NCBI GenBank assembly: GCA_947507875.1
Contig: CANNQP010000021.1
Coordinates: 1-64,000, forward strand
Length of the DNA stretch: 64,000 nt
From: Verrucomicrobiaceae bacterium
Lineage (GTDB): Bacteria > Verrucomicrobiota > Verrucomicrobiia > Verrucomicrobiales > Verrucomicrobiaceae
Reading direction: 5' to 3'
Of the stretch, positions 9,876 through 18,197 are shown one piece after another. The first letter of the stretch is position 1, and each line of letters opens with the position of its first letter. The notes under the pieces are model-generated. The model saw only the letters and a program-made list of their open reading frames with translations, searched no databases and was not told the DNA's origin. The position numbers and the translations under genes were made by a program.

Positions 9876-10277
9876 GTGCAGACCTTTGTGCCCCTCCAGG
9901 ATAAATCCCTGATCACCTACACGCATGTGATCTACGCCCTCCACCTGACCTCAGTCCTCATCGGGGTCCTCGGGGCAGCCACCATCATTGGCAGCTTTCT
10001 GCTCGGCATACCCTCCATCGTCGGCCTGGTGATGAACTATGCCCGGCGTCGGGATGCGGTCGGCACCGTGCTGGAGAGCCACTTTCGCTGGCAAATCCGC
10101 ACCTTCTGGTGGGCCGCCGGGTGGAGCCTTCTCATTCTTGCCATCTCAGCCCCTCTCATGCTGATCATGGTCGGCTTTCTCACCGCACCGATCGGCCTGC
10201 TCATCCTCGGCATCTGGGTCGTGTACCGCGTGCTGCGCGGCTGGACTACCCTGCGCGCCCTGCAGCCGCTGCCTTAG
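9876..10277 (+). CDS. small membrane protein, DUF4870-like
   Basis: 133 residues starting at GTG (9876). It has three hydrophobic helices (about 20-55, 75-98 and 100-120) and the pattern ESHFRWQIRTFWWA after a short NYARRRDA loop, typical of DUF4870/YidH-like small membrane proteins in which an amphipathic H/Q-containing segment precedes the second helix. No enzymatic role is known for the family. It is the last gene before the restriction operon. Confidence 0.65.
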   Translation: MQTFVPLQDKSLITYTHVIYALHLTSVLIGVLGAATIIGSFLLGIPSIVGLVMNYARRRDAVGTVLESHFRWQIRTFWWAAGWSLLILAISAPLMLIMVGFLTAPIGLLILGIWVVYRVLRGWTTLRALQPLP

Positions 10278-10573
10278 GCAAGGCCATGCAGGAAGCAAGC
10301 ACCTGCTCGGCTACCCCCTCTCCCAAGGCGCAGAAGATCAGAGCCTAGGAATCATGAACTCCATCGAGACTTGATGAACTTGCCTAAAGACGATGCCGGG
10401 TTTTGAATGGAGGCGATTCCGTTCCCTGCCTATTGCTCCTGCTCCATCTATGACACCTGCTGCGTTCATCTCATTACGTCGAAGTGCCGTTTGGCTGAAG
10501 TCTCGTGGCGCAATGTCGTCAAGTTTGCACCTCTGAAACACTGAGCATCAGCCGCTTAAATCGAGAAATCTTC
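10278..10573. other. intergenic leader of the restriction operon, no gene seen
   Basis: 296 bp between the DUF4870-like gene and hsdM. Short reading frames here have no recognisable protein content. No tRNA, attachment-site repeat or integrase remnant is visible. The hsdM promoter must lie here, but I cannot point to convincing -35/-10 boxes. This is the left edge of the defence region. Confidence 0.5.
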
Positions 10574-12916
10574 ATGGACCAAGCCCAACTCAACTGGATC
10601 ACCAACTTCATCTGGAACATCGCTGACGACTGCCTGCGCGATGTCTTTGTCCGCGGCAAATACCGGGATGTGATCCTGCCGATGACCGTCCTGCGCCGCC
10701 TGGATGCCGTGCTGGAGCCGACCAAGGACGCGGTGAAAGACATGAAGATCGCTTTGGACAAGGAGAAGGTGGTCGATCAAGACGCCGCACTGCGAATGGC
10801 CTCCGGTCAGGCCTTCTACAACACCTCGCCCTTCCTCCTGCGTGACCTGAAATCCCGCAAGACGCAGCAGACGCTGAAGGACGACTTCATCGCCTACCTC
10901 GACGGCTTCTCGCCGAACGTGCAGGACATCATCAAGAACTTCGAGTTTCGGAACCAGATCGGCAAGCTGGTGGAGTCTGACGGTCTCGGCCAGCTCATCG
11001 AGAAGTTCCTCACCAAGGACATCAACCTCAGCCCGCATCCCGTGGGCGAGCTGCCGGGTCTGGACAATCACAGCATGGGCACCGTCTTCGAGGACCTCGT
11101 ACGCATGTTCAATGAGGACAACAACGAGGAAGCCGGGCAGCACTGGACGCCGCGCGATGCCGTGAAGCTCATGGCCAGCCTCATGTTCCTGCCCGTGGCG
11201 GACAAGATCGAGTCCGGCACCTACCTGCTCTACGACTGCGCCTGCGGCACCGGCGGCATGTTGACCGTGGCGGAGGAGACGCTCCAGCAGATCGCCACCG
11301 CGCATGGGAAGCAGGTGGCCACGCACCTTTACGGGCAGGAGATCAATGCCGAGACCTACGCCATCTGCAAAGCCGACCTCCTGCTGAAAGGTGATGGCGA
11401 CGCGGCGGACAACATCGTCGGCGGCCCGGCCTTCTCCACCTTGTCGAATGACGCCTTCCGCTCCCGCAGCTTCGACTTCATGCTGGCGAATCCGCCCTAT
11501 GGCAAAAGCTGGAAGAGCGACCTGGAGCGCATGAGCGGCGAGGGCGGCAAAAAGGATGTCAAAGACCCGCGCTTCGTCATCGAGCACGACGGCGATCCCG
11601 AGTTCTCCCTCATCACCCGCAGCAGCGATGGGCAGATGCTCTTCCTGGCGAACATGCTCAGCAAGATGAAGCATGACACGCCGCTCGGCAGCCGCATCGC
11701 GGAGATTCACAACGGCTCCTCCCTCTTCACCGGCGATGCCGGGCAGGGCGAGAGCAACATCCGCCGCTGGGTCATCGAAAACGACTGGCTGGAGGCCATC
11801 GTCGCCCTGCCGTTGAACATGTTTTATAACACCGGCATCGCCACCTACGTCTGGGTGCTCACCAACCGGAAGGCGGAGCATCGCAAGGGCAAGGTCCAGC
11901 TCATTGATGCCACCACCTGGTTCCGCCCCCTGCGAAAGAACATGGGCAAAAAGAACTGCGAACTCGCCCCCGAGGACATCCAGCGCATCTGCGATGCCTT
12001 CCTCGCCTTCGAGGAGACACCGCATTCGAAAATCTTCCCCAATGCCGCCTTCGGTTATTGGAAAGTAAAGGTCGAGCGCCCGCTCCGCCTCCACAGCCAG
12101 CTCACCCGCCCGTGCATCGAGCCCCTGCGCTACGCCAGCGGCGATGAGGACATCCGCGCGGAGATTTACGCGGCGCTGGGAGACGCCGTCTTTGAGAAAT
12201 GGGCCGCCACACTGCCTGCTCTGGAAAAGCTCCTCTCCGAATGGTCAGATCAGTCAGATCCGACCGATCCCTCAGACGAAGAAGAGGCAGCCCCCAAGAA
12301 AACCCTCTCCGACAAAAAGAAGAAGAAGCTCCTCAGCGAGGCCACCTGGCGGCGGGATGCCATGCTGCTCGATACCGCCCACCAGCTCCGCAAAGTCCTC
12401 GGCGAAGACCTCTTCACCGACCACAACGTCTTCCTTGAAAAGGTCGAGGCCGCGCTCAAGCAGCTGGACCTCAAACCCAGCGCCTCCGACCTCAAAACCA
12501 TCATCGCCGCCGTCAGTTGGCGCGTCGAGGACGCCCCGCCCGTCATCAAGAAAGTCCACAAGCCCGGCAAAGCCAAAGCCGACCCGCTGCACGGCCTTTA
12601 CGAGACAAAGGTGGATGGCAAAACCTGCGTCGTCGAATACGAACCCGACAGCGAACTCCGCGACTACGAGCAAATCCCGCTGCTGGAGGAGGGCGGGATC
12701 GAAGCCTTCATCCGCCGCGAAGTTCTGCCCTACACACCGGATGCCTGGCTCGTCGAGGCCGACACCAAGATCGGCTACGAAGTCAGCTTCACCCGCCACT
12801 TCTACCAGCCGCCCCAGCTCCGCACCCTCGCCCAGATCAGCGCCGACATCCTCGCCCTGGAACAGGAGACCGAAGGCCTGCTTCACGAAATCACGAAAGG
12901 AACAACGAACTCATGA
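10574..12916 (+). CDS. hsdM: type I restriction-modification DNA methyltransferase subunit
   Basis: 780 residues from the ATG at 10574, where the typical HsdM N-terminus begins (MDQAQLNWITNFIWNIADDC). A helical HsdM N-domain spans about 1-140. The S-adenosylmethionine motif DCACGTGGM lies near residues 221-229 and the adenine-specific catalytic motif NPPY is at 306-309. HsdM methylates adenine as part of an HsdM2S complex that protects host DNA. The protein is about 250 residues longer than classical HsdM: after about residue 555 there is an acidic linker (SDPTDPSDEEEAAP), a Lys-rich run and a second helical domain, an extension seen in one HsdM subfamily. It overlaps the downstream fic gene by 4 bp (ATGA), so the two are translationally coupled. 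Confidence 0.95.
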   Translation: MDQAQLNWITNFIWNIADDCLRDVFVRGKYRDVILPMTVLRRLDAVLEPTKDAVKDMKIALDKEKVVDQDAALRMASGQAFYNTSPFLLRDLKSRKTQQTLKDDFIAYLDGFSPNVQDIIKNFEFRNQIGKLVESDGLGQLIEKFLTKDINLSPHPVGELPGLDNHSMGTVFEDLVRMFNEDNNEEAGQHWTPRDAVKLMASLMFLPVADKIESGTYLLYDCACGTGGMLTVAEETLQQIATAHGKQVATHLYGQEINAETYAICKADLLLKGDGDAADNIVGGPAFSTLSNDAFRSRSFDFMLANPPYGKSWKSDLERMSGEGGKKDVKDPRFVIEHDGDPEFSLITRSSDGQMLFLANMLSKMKHDTPLGSRIAEIHNGSSLFTGDAGQGESNIRRWVIENDWLEAIVALPLNMFYNTGIATYVWVLTNRKAEHRKGKVQLIDATTWFRPLRKNMGKKNCELAPEDIQRICDAFLAFEETPHSKIFPNAAFGYWKVKVERPLRLHSQLTRPCIEPLRYASGDEDIRAEIYAALGDAVFEKWAATLPALEKLLSEWSDQSDPTDPSDEEEAAPKKTLSDKKKKKLLSEATWRRDAMLLDTAHQLRKVLGEDLFTDHNVFLEKVEAALKQLDLKPSASDLKTIIAAVSWRVEDAPPVIKKVHKPGKAKADPLHGLYETKVDGKTCVVEYEPDSELRDYEQIPLLEEGGIEAFIRREVLPYTPDAWLVEADTKIGYEVSFTRHFYQPPQLRTLAQISADILALEQETEGLLHEITKGTTNS

Positions 12917-14391
12917 GCGCAAACACCCAACACATTTGGCAGCCTGAAACAGGCATTACAGACATCGAAGTCCCGTGGCAGGAACTCGCTGATTCTGGAA
13001 CCAGCAGCATCAAAGGGATTTGGGCCGAGCAACGGGAGCGACTCAAAGGCACCAGCCAGCTCACGCAGTTCACCGAACGTTTGAGTCGCGAATGGGCGAT
13101 CGAGACTGGGATCATTGAGAACCTTTACCAGATTGAGCGCGGAGTCACCCAAACGCTAATCGAGCGCGGTTTTCAGGCGGAGTTCCTCACACACGGTTCC
13201 ACCAACAAGCCGACGAGCTATGTGATCAATCTGCTCAGAGATCAGCAAGACGCACTTGATGGCGTCTTTGATTTCATCGCCCAGCGGAGAAACCTCTCCA
13301 CCTCCTATATCAAAGAGCTGCACGCTGCCCTTGTGCGCAGTCAGGATACCACAACGGGAATAGACCAGTTTGGTAACGTGGTGGAACTGCCGCTAATCAA
13401 AGGAGATTGGAAGAACCAGCCAAACACTCCGGAGCGTGCTGGTGTGCGGTTCGTTTATTGTCCTGTTGAGCACGTTGCGTCAGAAATGGATCGGCTCGTG
13501 ACCATGCATCTAGCGCACTTGGAGCAGGGTGTAGCGCCGGAGGTCGAGGCAGCCTGGCTCCACCACCGCTTTTCCCAGATTCATCCGTTCCAGGATGGCA
13601 ATGGTCGCGTATCGCGCGCCATCGCCTCCATGGTGCTCGTGCGGGAGGGGCTCTTCCCACTGGTCGTCACTCGGGATGACAAGGACAAGTATCTGGATGC
13701 GCTGGAGGCCGCAGACCGGGGCAATCTAAAACCACTAGTGGACCTCTTCGCCGCTCTTCAGCGTGCCCAGTTTCGCAAGGCGACAGCTCTTTCGGAGAAC
13801 ATTCTCTCTGCGGGTGCAGACATTGCCTCCGTCATGAGTGGACTCATGAAGGCTGCCGAGAAGAGCCGGGAAACTCGGGAAGCGGAACAGCGCCGAGTCT
13901 TCCAGCACGCCGAGACCTTGGAGAGCGAGACACTCACCTTCCTCAACAACCTCGTCCCTTCTCTCCAGCAAGTGCTGCTCAAAGTCAGCGCCCGAGGCAG
14001 CGCCTTCGGCAGCCGCTCCACACCGGACACCAGCCACTTCTACCGAGGCCAGATCATCGAGAACGCCAACAAACACCTCGACTACTTCGTGGACACTTCC
14101 TCCTACAAGTCCTGGGTGGCGCTCAATCTCGTGTGGGAGCGCAGGGCTCGACTGGTCTTCGCCTTCCACGGCATTGGCCGCCCCTTCAGTGGCAGCTTGG
14201 TCTGTGCTCCCTTCTTTGAGTTCCGTGATAGCGATGAAGAGCAGCAGTCCCACTCCACCCTGGTCCCGGTCACGGATGAAGCCTTTGTCTTCTTCTACAA
14301 CGAGCCTCTAGCACGCACCCAAGAACGCTTCCGCACTTGGCGGGACAAGGTGGTGGCCGTGGCTCTGAAACAACTTGGAGAAAGCCTATGA
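12913..14391 (+). CDS. Fic-domain protein (AMP-transferase family) within the restriction operon
   Basis: 492 residues from the ATG at 12913, overlapping hsdM. It carries an intact Fic core HPFQDGNGRVSR (224-235), matching HPFx[D/E]GNGRxxR, so a catalytic His (224) and the anion hole are present. Near the N-terminus WAIETGIIE (61-69) resembles the inhibitory-helix motif of class II Fic proteins, Glu64 being the candidate inhibitory residue. Family knowledge: Fic enzymes transfer AMP or another nucleotide moiety to Ser/Thr/Tyr of target proteins and are often kept off by that Glu. A helical C-terminal region of about 200 residues follows. Position between hsdM and hsdS suggests that it regulates, or backs up, the restriction system. 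Target unknown. Confidence 0.9.
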   Translation: MSANTQHIWQPETGITDIEVPWQELADSGTSSIKGIWAEQRERLKGTSQLTQFTERLSREWAIETGIIENLYQIERGVTQTLIERGFQAEFLTHGSTNKPTSYVINLLRDQQDALDGVFDFIAQRRNLSTSYIKELHAALVRSQDTTTGIDQFGNVVELPLIKGDWKNQPNTPERAGVRFVYCPVEHVASEMDRLVTMHLAHLEQGVAPEVEAAWLHHRFSQIHPFQDGNGRVSRAIASMVLVREGLFPLVVTRDDKDKYLDALEAADRGNLKPLVDLFAALQRAQFRKATALSENILSAGADIASVMSGLMKAAEKSRETREAEQRRVFQHAETLESETLTFLNNLVPSLQQVLLKVSARGSAFGSRSTPDTSHFYRGQIIENANKHLDYFVDTSSYKSWVALNLVWERRARLVFAFHGIGRPFSGSLVCAPFFEFRDSDEEQQSHSTLVPVTDEAFVFFYNEPLARTQERFRTWRDKVVAVALKQLGESL

Positions 14392-14425
14392 CCCTGCGCC
14401 CACCATCAGCCCTAGAAGCCACAGC

Positions 14426-15832
14426 ATGATCGAGGGACTCAAGCCGTATGCGCAGTCGAAGTTGAAGCCGATGGTCCGCACCAGCGCGATTAACATCCCA
14501 TGGCTCACGGTGATACCTGCGCATTGGCAGGTGGTTCGTGCCAAAGGTCTATTCACCGCCCGCACCGAACGAGCACGGCCCGATGACGAGCAGTTGTCGG
14601 CCACGCAGGCTTATGGCGTCATCCCGCAGAAGGAGTTCGAGCGGCGTGTGGGCAGGAAGGTGGTTCAGATCACGCAGCACTTGGACAAGCGGGCGCATGT
14701 CGAGCCGGATGACTTTGTCATCAGCATGAGAAGCTTTCAGGGCGGTCTAGAGCGTGCCTGGGCTCGTGGGTGCATTCGTTCGTCGTATGTCGTTCTCAAG
14801 CCATCACCAAAAACGCAGGTGGGTTACTTCTCCCACCTCTTCAAGTCGCTCGACTACATCCGCGCCCTTCAAGCCACCGGAAACTTCATTCGCGATGGGC
14901 AGGACCTGAATTTCAACAACTTCTCCCTCGTCGATCTACCACTGCCGCCGCCCGACGAACAAGCCGACATCGCCAAGTGCCTGGACCACGCGAACCGGAA
15001 GATCGACGGCTTCATCCGCGCGAAGCGGAAGCTGATTGGGCTGCTGAACGAGCAGAAGCAGGCCATCATCCACCGCGCCGTCACCCGCGGCCTCCACCCC
15101 GACGTCCCCCTCAAGCCCTCCGGCATCCCCTGGCTCGGCGACATCCCGAAGCATTGGGAGGTGAGGCGTGCCAAGTATCTTTTCCGGGAAGTCGATGACC
15201 GCTCGAAGGACGGCAAAGAAACCCACTTGGCCATGAGTCAACGTCTCGGCCTCGTTCCAAGCAGTATGGTCGAAAGCGCCATGCGCTCTGAATCTTATGC
15301 TGGTGCAAAGCTGTGCCAGGAAGGCGATCTTGTTTTGAATCGCCTCAAAGCACACCTCGGCGTTTTCGCACTGGCGAAACAAGGTGGCGTCATCAGCCCG
15401 GACTACTCCGTCTTTCGGAAACGTGCCGCGATCAGCATGGAGTATTACGAAAGCGTGCTGAAGTCATCCGCCTGCCGCAGAGAGCTTCGCATTCGAGCCA
15501 AAGGGCTCGTCGAAGGCTTCTGGAGGCTCTACACCGACGACTTCTATGACATCCGGCTCCCAGTGCCGCCTTTTGAAGAGCAAAAGGAAATCATGTCAGC
15601 CATGACCGTCGAAACCGCCGCACTCACCACCGCCATCGCCCGCACGGAGCGAGAAATCGCGCTGATGCAGGAATACCGGACGCGCCTGACCGCCGACCTA
15701 GTGACGGGCAAGCTGGACGTGCGCGAAGCCGCCGCCAAGCTGCCCGAGCCCCCCACCGAACCCACTGTCTCCAATGCCGACGGACTCGACGAGGCGGATA
15801 TTCTGGAGGAAACTGCCGACAACGACACCTAG
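14426..15832 (+). CDS. hsdS: type I restriction specificity subunit
   Basis: 468 residues from the ATG at 14426; an upstream TTG at 14375 overlapping fic is less likely, because known HsdS proteins begin with a LKPY-like segment as here. Two target-recognition domains are introduced by IPWLTVIPAHWQVVRAKGLF and IPWLGDIPKHWEVRRAKYLF. Each is followed by a conserved coiled-coil spacer (DEQADIAKCLDHANRKIDGF and EEQKEIMSAM...). The C-terminal spacer and tail (TAIARTEREIALMQEYRTRL and following) is encoded by DNA that reappears at 17643-17761. HsdS sets the sequence recognised by the complex. Acidic end ...EETADNDT. Confidence 0.95.
   Translation: MIEGLKPYAQSKLKPMVRTSAINIPWLTVIPAHWQVVRAKGLFTARTERARPDDEQLSATQAYGVIPQKEFERRVGRKVVQITQHLDKRAHVEPDDFVISMRSFQGGLERAWARGCIRSSYVVLKPSPKTQVGYFSHLFKSLDYIRALQATGNFIRDGQDLNFNNFSLVDLPLPPPDEQADIAKCLDHANRKIDGFIRAKRKLIGLLNEQKQAIIHRAVTRGLHPDVPLKPSGIPWLGDIPKHWEVRRAKYLFREVDDRSKDGKETHLAMSQRLGLVPSSMVESAMRSESYAGAKLCQEGDLVLNRLKAHLGVFALAKQGGVISPDYSVFRKRAAISMEYYESVLKSSACRRELRIRAKGLVEGFWRLYTDDFYDIRLPVPPFEEQKEIMSAMTVETAALTTAIARTEREIALMQEYRTRLTADLVTGKLDVREAAAKLPEPPTEPTVSNADGLDEADILEETADNDT
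15628..15746 (+). repeat. direct repeat copy 1 (hsdS 3' end)
   Basis: 119 bp inside hsdS coding its last conserved helix. It matches 17643-17761 at 117 of 119 positions by direct comparison; the differences are at 15700 (A versus G) and 15739 (G versus A), both silent third positions. The offset is exactly 2015 bp. Confidence 0.95.
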
Positions 15833-15835
15833 CCC

Positions 15836-17026
15836 ATGCCAGACACTTCCAATCCAGTCCTGATCAGCCACATTGCGCCGAAGAACTTCCTGTCCTTCGG
15901 GCCGGACAATGCGGGCATTGAGCTGCGTGCCTTGAACTTGCTTATCGGCCCGAATGGCAGCGGGAAGTCCAACTTGATCGAGGCGGTGAGCTTCATGCGC
16001 GCCGCGCCGAAGGAGTTCTCCGAAGTAACCCGCGGTGGTGGAGGGGTGGCCGAATGGATTTGCAAGAGCAGCACACAGAAGACGGCTTCGGTTGAGTGGA
16101 CCGTGACCAATCCTGGCCGGATCGCACTGAGGCACCGCGTGGAGTTTGGCACCTATAAGGGGCAGCGCTTCAGCCTGGTCGATGAGTGGGTGAATGATGC
16201 CGAAGGGATCGGAGGACGCCCGCCTTTCAATCATTACAGATATGACCATGGAGAACCCGTCGTGTCCTATGTGGTTGGAGAAGATGATTCCCGTCGCCGG
16301 GCGGAGGCTCCGATTCGCCACCATGATCGTTCCGTTGTGGGACAGCTGCTGGACCCTGTGAGATTCCCCGAACTAGGCTTGTTGGCCCAGCAATATGAAA
16401 AAATGCGGATCTACCGTGAATGGCAGTTTGGGCGGGAGGCAATGTTGCGCTCTCCCCAGAGTGCGGACGTTCGCAATGATGTGCTTTTGGAAGATTTCTC
16501 CAACAAGGGACTGTTCTTGAGCCGACTCAAGAAGTCACCCAAAGCGAAGAAAGACCTCGTGGATCATCTGCGGAAGCTCTATGACGGACTGACCGATTTC
16601 GAGATCGTGGCCGAAGGAGGAACGGTGCAGGTCTATCTCCATGAGGGGAATTTCTCCATTCCAGCCACCCGCCTCTCGGACGGCACGCTGCGCTACCTGT
16701 GCCTGCTGGCGATTCTTTGCGATCCTGAACCGCCGCCGCTCATTTGTATCGAGGAGCCGGAGCTGGGGTTGCACCCGGACATTCTGCCGACAGTGGCCGA
16801 TCTTTTGAAGAGCGCGTCGGAGCGCACGCAGCTCATCGTGACGACGCACTCCGACATCCTGGTGGATGCGATGACCGAGACGCCCGAGAACGTGGTGATC
16901 TGCGAGAAGCACGAGGGCAAGACGGAGATGAAGCGGCTCTGCGCTGGTGAGTTGGAGGAGTGGCTGAAGCGGTATCGCCTGGGGCAGCTTTGGATCAAAG
17001 GTGAACTGGGAGGGACCCGCTGGTGA
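15836..17026 (+). CDS. AAA/ABC-type ATPase of a DUF4276-linked pair (putative defence)
   Basis: 396 residues. Walker A GPNGSGKS at 38-45; Walker B with double acid CIEEPELGLHP around Glu306-Glu307; an H-loop-like TTHSD at about 336-340. This is the AAA_21/AAA_15 RecF/SMC-like arrangement found in OLD, PARIS, Septu and related anti-phage proteins. There is no fused nuclease domain. It begins 3 bp after the hsdS stop and overlaps the DUF4276 gene by 4 bp (GTGA), so the two are almost certainly made together. Family knowledge: such ATPases commonly sense phage or DNA ends and gate a partner effector. The assignment to defence rests on family and context. Confidence 0.85.
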   Translation: MPDTSNPVLISHIAPKNFLSFGPDNAGIELRALNLLIGPNGSGKSNLIEAVSFMRAAPKEFSEVTRGGGGVAEWICKSSTQKTASVEWTVTNPGRIALRHRVEFGTYKGQRFSLVDEWVNDAEGIGGRPPFNHYRYDHGEPVVSYVVGEDDSRRRAEAPIRHHDRSVVGQLLDPVRFPELGLLAQQYEKMRIYREWQFGREAMLRSPQSADVRNDVLLEDFSNKGLFLSRLKKSPKAKKDLVDHLRKLYDGLTDFEIVAEGGTVQVYLHEGNFSIPATRLSDGTLRYLCLLAILCDPEPPPLICIEEPELGLHPDILPTVADLLKSASERTQLIVTTHSDILVDAMTETPENVVICEKHEGKTEMKRLCAGELEEWLKRYRLGQLWIKGELGGTRW

Positions 17027-17625
17027 GCGCGCATCTTTACATCGAAGGCGCGGAGTCCAAGGAGGATCAAGTGCGCTGCCGAGAGGCCTTCCGCACCGTG
17101 ATCGGCAAGCTGGGCTTTGCCGCTGGGAGGAGAATGCCCCGATTGACCGCGTGCGGCGGTCGCAACTCGGCGTTTGATGATTTCAAGACGGCCCATGCCC
17201 AAAGCAAGCGAGGCGACTACATCGCGATGCTGGTGGATAGCGAAGACCCTGTCGTGGATGGGGAGCAAACCTGGAGCCATCTCAAAACTCGGGACAACTG
17301 GGACAAGCCTGCCGGAGCCGAGGATGAGCAGGTGCTTCTGATGACGACGTGCATGGAGACATGGATCGTTGCGGATCGTGAGACACTGAGGGCGCACTAT
17401 GGACACCGACTTCAAGAGAGTGCCCTGCCTCCAATAAACGACCTAGAGTCGCGCGGACGCCATGATGTGCAGGACAAGCTGGTCCGCGCGACTCGCAACT
17501 GCTCCAATGCCTACTCGAAAGGAAAACGCTCGTTTGAAGTCGTTGGCAAACTGGAGCCTGAGGCCTTGAAGGAGCACATGAACAGTTTTCGCCGTATGGA
17601 GCGTGTTCTCATAAAAAGGCTGTGA
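17023..17625 (+). CDS. DUF4276 family protein, partner of the ATPase
   Basis: 200 residues, GTG start at 17023. DUF4276 signature pieces: YIEGAESKEDQ near the N-terminus (Glu8), MPRLTACGGRNSAFDDFKTA, AMLVDSEDPV (Asp72 and Asp75), WDKPAGAEDEQVLLM, CMETWIVADRE, and SFEVVGKLEPEALK near the end. The early Glu and the later D-x-x-D-type acids are laid out like a TOPRIM metal site, so a nuclease or nucleotide-cleaving role is plausible but is inference. DUF4276 genes are commonly found next to AAA ATPases of the type seen upstream. Flanked downstream by the second hsdS-tail copy, 3 bp away. Confidence 0.85.
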   Translation: MSAHLYIEGAESKEDQVRCREAFRTVIGKLGFAAGRRMPRLTACGGRNSAFDDFKTAHAQSKRGDYIAMLVDSEDPVVDGEQTWSHLKTRDNWDKPAGAEDEQVLLMTTCMETWIVADRETLRAHYGHRLQESALPPINDLESRGRHDVQDKLVRATRNCSNAYSKGKRSFEVVGKLEPEALKEHMNSFRRMERVLIKRL

Positions 17626-17628
17626 CCC

Positions 17629-17841
17629 ATGATGGCTAGCTTCACCGCCATCGCCCGCACGGAGCGAGAAATCGCGCTGATGCAGGAATACCGGACGCGC
17701 CTGACCGCCGACCTGGTGACGGGCAAGCTGGACGTGCGCGAAGCCGCCGCCAAACTGCCCGTGGTGGATGCCGAACCCGCCGCTGAGGAGGCGCTGGAAG
17801 AGCTGCTGGAGGAACCTGAACCAGAGGAGGAAGTGGGATGA
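17629..17841 (+). pseudogene. detached 3' end of an hsdS gene (70-residue open frame)
   Basis: A 70-codon open frame with its own ATG-ATG start. After four non-HsdS residues it encodes the same C-terminal helix as the hsdS gene at 14426-15832 (TAIARTEREIALMQEYRTRL and on to AAAKLP). It then ends in a different, strongly acidic tail (AAEEALEELLEEPEPEEEVG). Both target-recognition domains are absent. The most economical reading is the leftover end of an earlier hsdS, separated when the present hsdS plus ATPase/DUF4276 cassette was placed in front of it. The frame is intact, so a small coiled-coil protein able to interact with HsdM or HsdS cannot be excluded. Confidence 0.75.
17643..17761 (+). 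repeat. direct repeat copy 2 (hsdS 3' end)
   Basis: Second copy of the 119-bp repeat, 117/119 identical to 15628-15746 and in the same orientation. The two copies bracket the ATPase and DUF4276 genes. Upstream of the repeat only an ATG-ATG-GCT-AGC start region precedes it; downstream, sequence similarity to hsdS ends at once. Confidence 0.95.
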
Positions 17842-17903
17842 GGAGATGCTAAACTTCCCAAAAAGGGAAGTCAGCCTTGCCATTGATCCAACTTTAGGGA
17901 ACC

Positions 17904-18197
17904 ATGCACGTCGTATCCGTCAAGACGCTCCGCGAATTCTGGGAACGCCATGCCGACTCTGAAGCGGCACTGCGGACCTGGTTTCGAGAAGCGAAGGCGG
18001 CCACCTGGAAGTCCTTTGCGGACATCAAGGCGTGCCACCGCAGCGCGGATCACCTGCCGGGCAACCGGGTGGTGTTTGACATCAAGGGCGACCATTACCG
18101 ACTGGTGGCCCGCATCCATTACAACGCGGGCCGGATCTACATCCGGTTCATTGGCACCCACGCCGAATACGACAAAATCAACGCCGAGACGATCTAA
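17904..18197 (+). CDS. higB: HigB-type mRNA interferase toxin
   Basis: 97 residues matching the HigB_toxin branch of the RelE fold: MHVVSVKTLREFWERHADSE at the start, SFADIKACHRSADHLPGNRV in the middle, VFDIKGDHYRLVARIHYN and FIGTHAEYDKIN at the end. The conserved basic and aromatic residues of the RNase surface (Arg and His in HRSAD..., GTHAEYD) are present. HigB cleaves mRNA on the ribosome when free of HigA. The stop overlaps the antitoxin start (TAATG at 18195-18199), the usual toxin-first order of higBA. It lies inside the restriction operon between the hsdS remnant and hsdR. Confidence 0.92.
   Translation: MHVVSVKTLREFWERHADSEAALRTWFREAKAATWKSFADIKACHRSADHLPGNRVVFDIKGDHYRLVARIHYNAGRIYIRFIGTHAEYDKINAETI

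Noticed and set aside
10278..10573. Left attachment site matching the tRNA-Pro fragment
   Set aside because: Looked for a copy of the tRNA 3' half or of the insertion at the left edge of the defence region; none is visible, and no integrase gene is present, so a tRNA-integrated island is not supported.
10556..12094. 512-codon open frame antisense to hsdM
   Set aside because: Opposite to a conserved hsdM with intact motifs; composition is that of a shadow frame.
14375..14425. Upstream TTG start for hsdS overlapping fic
   Set aside because: Would add 17 residues not typical of HsdS; the ATG at 14426 begins with the conserved LKPY-type segment.
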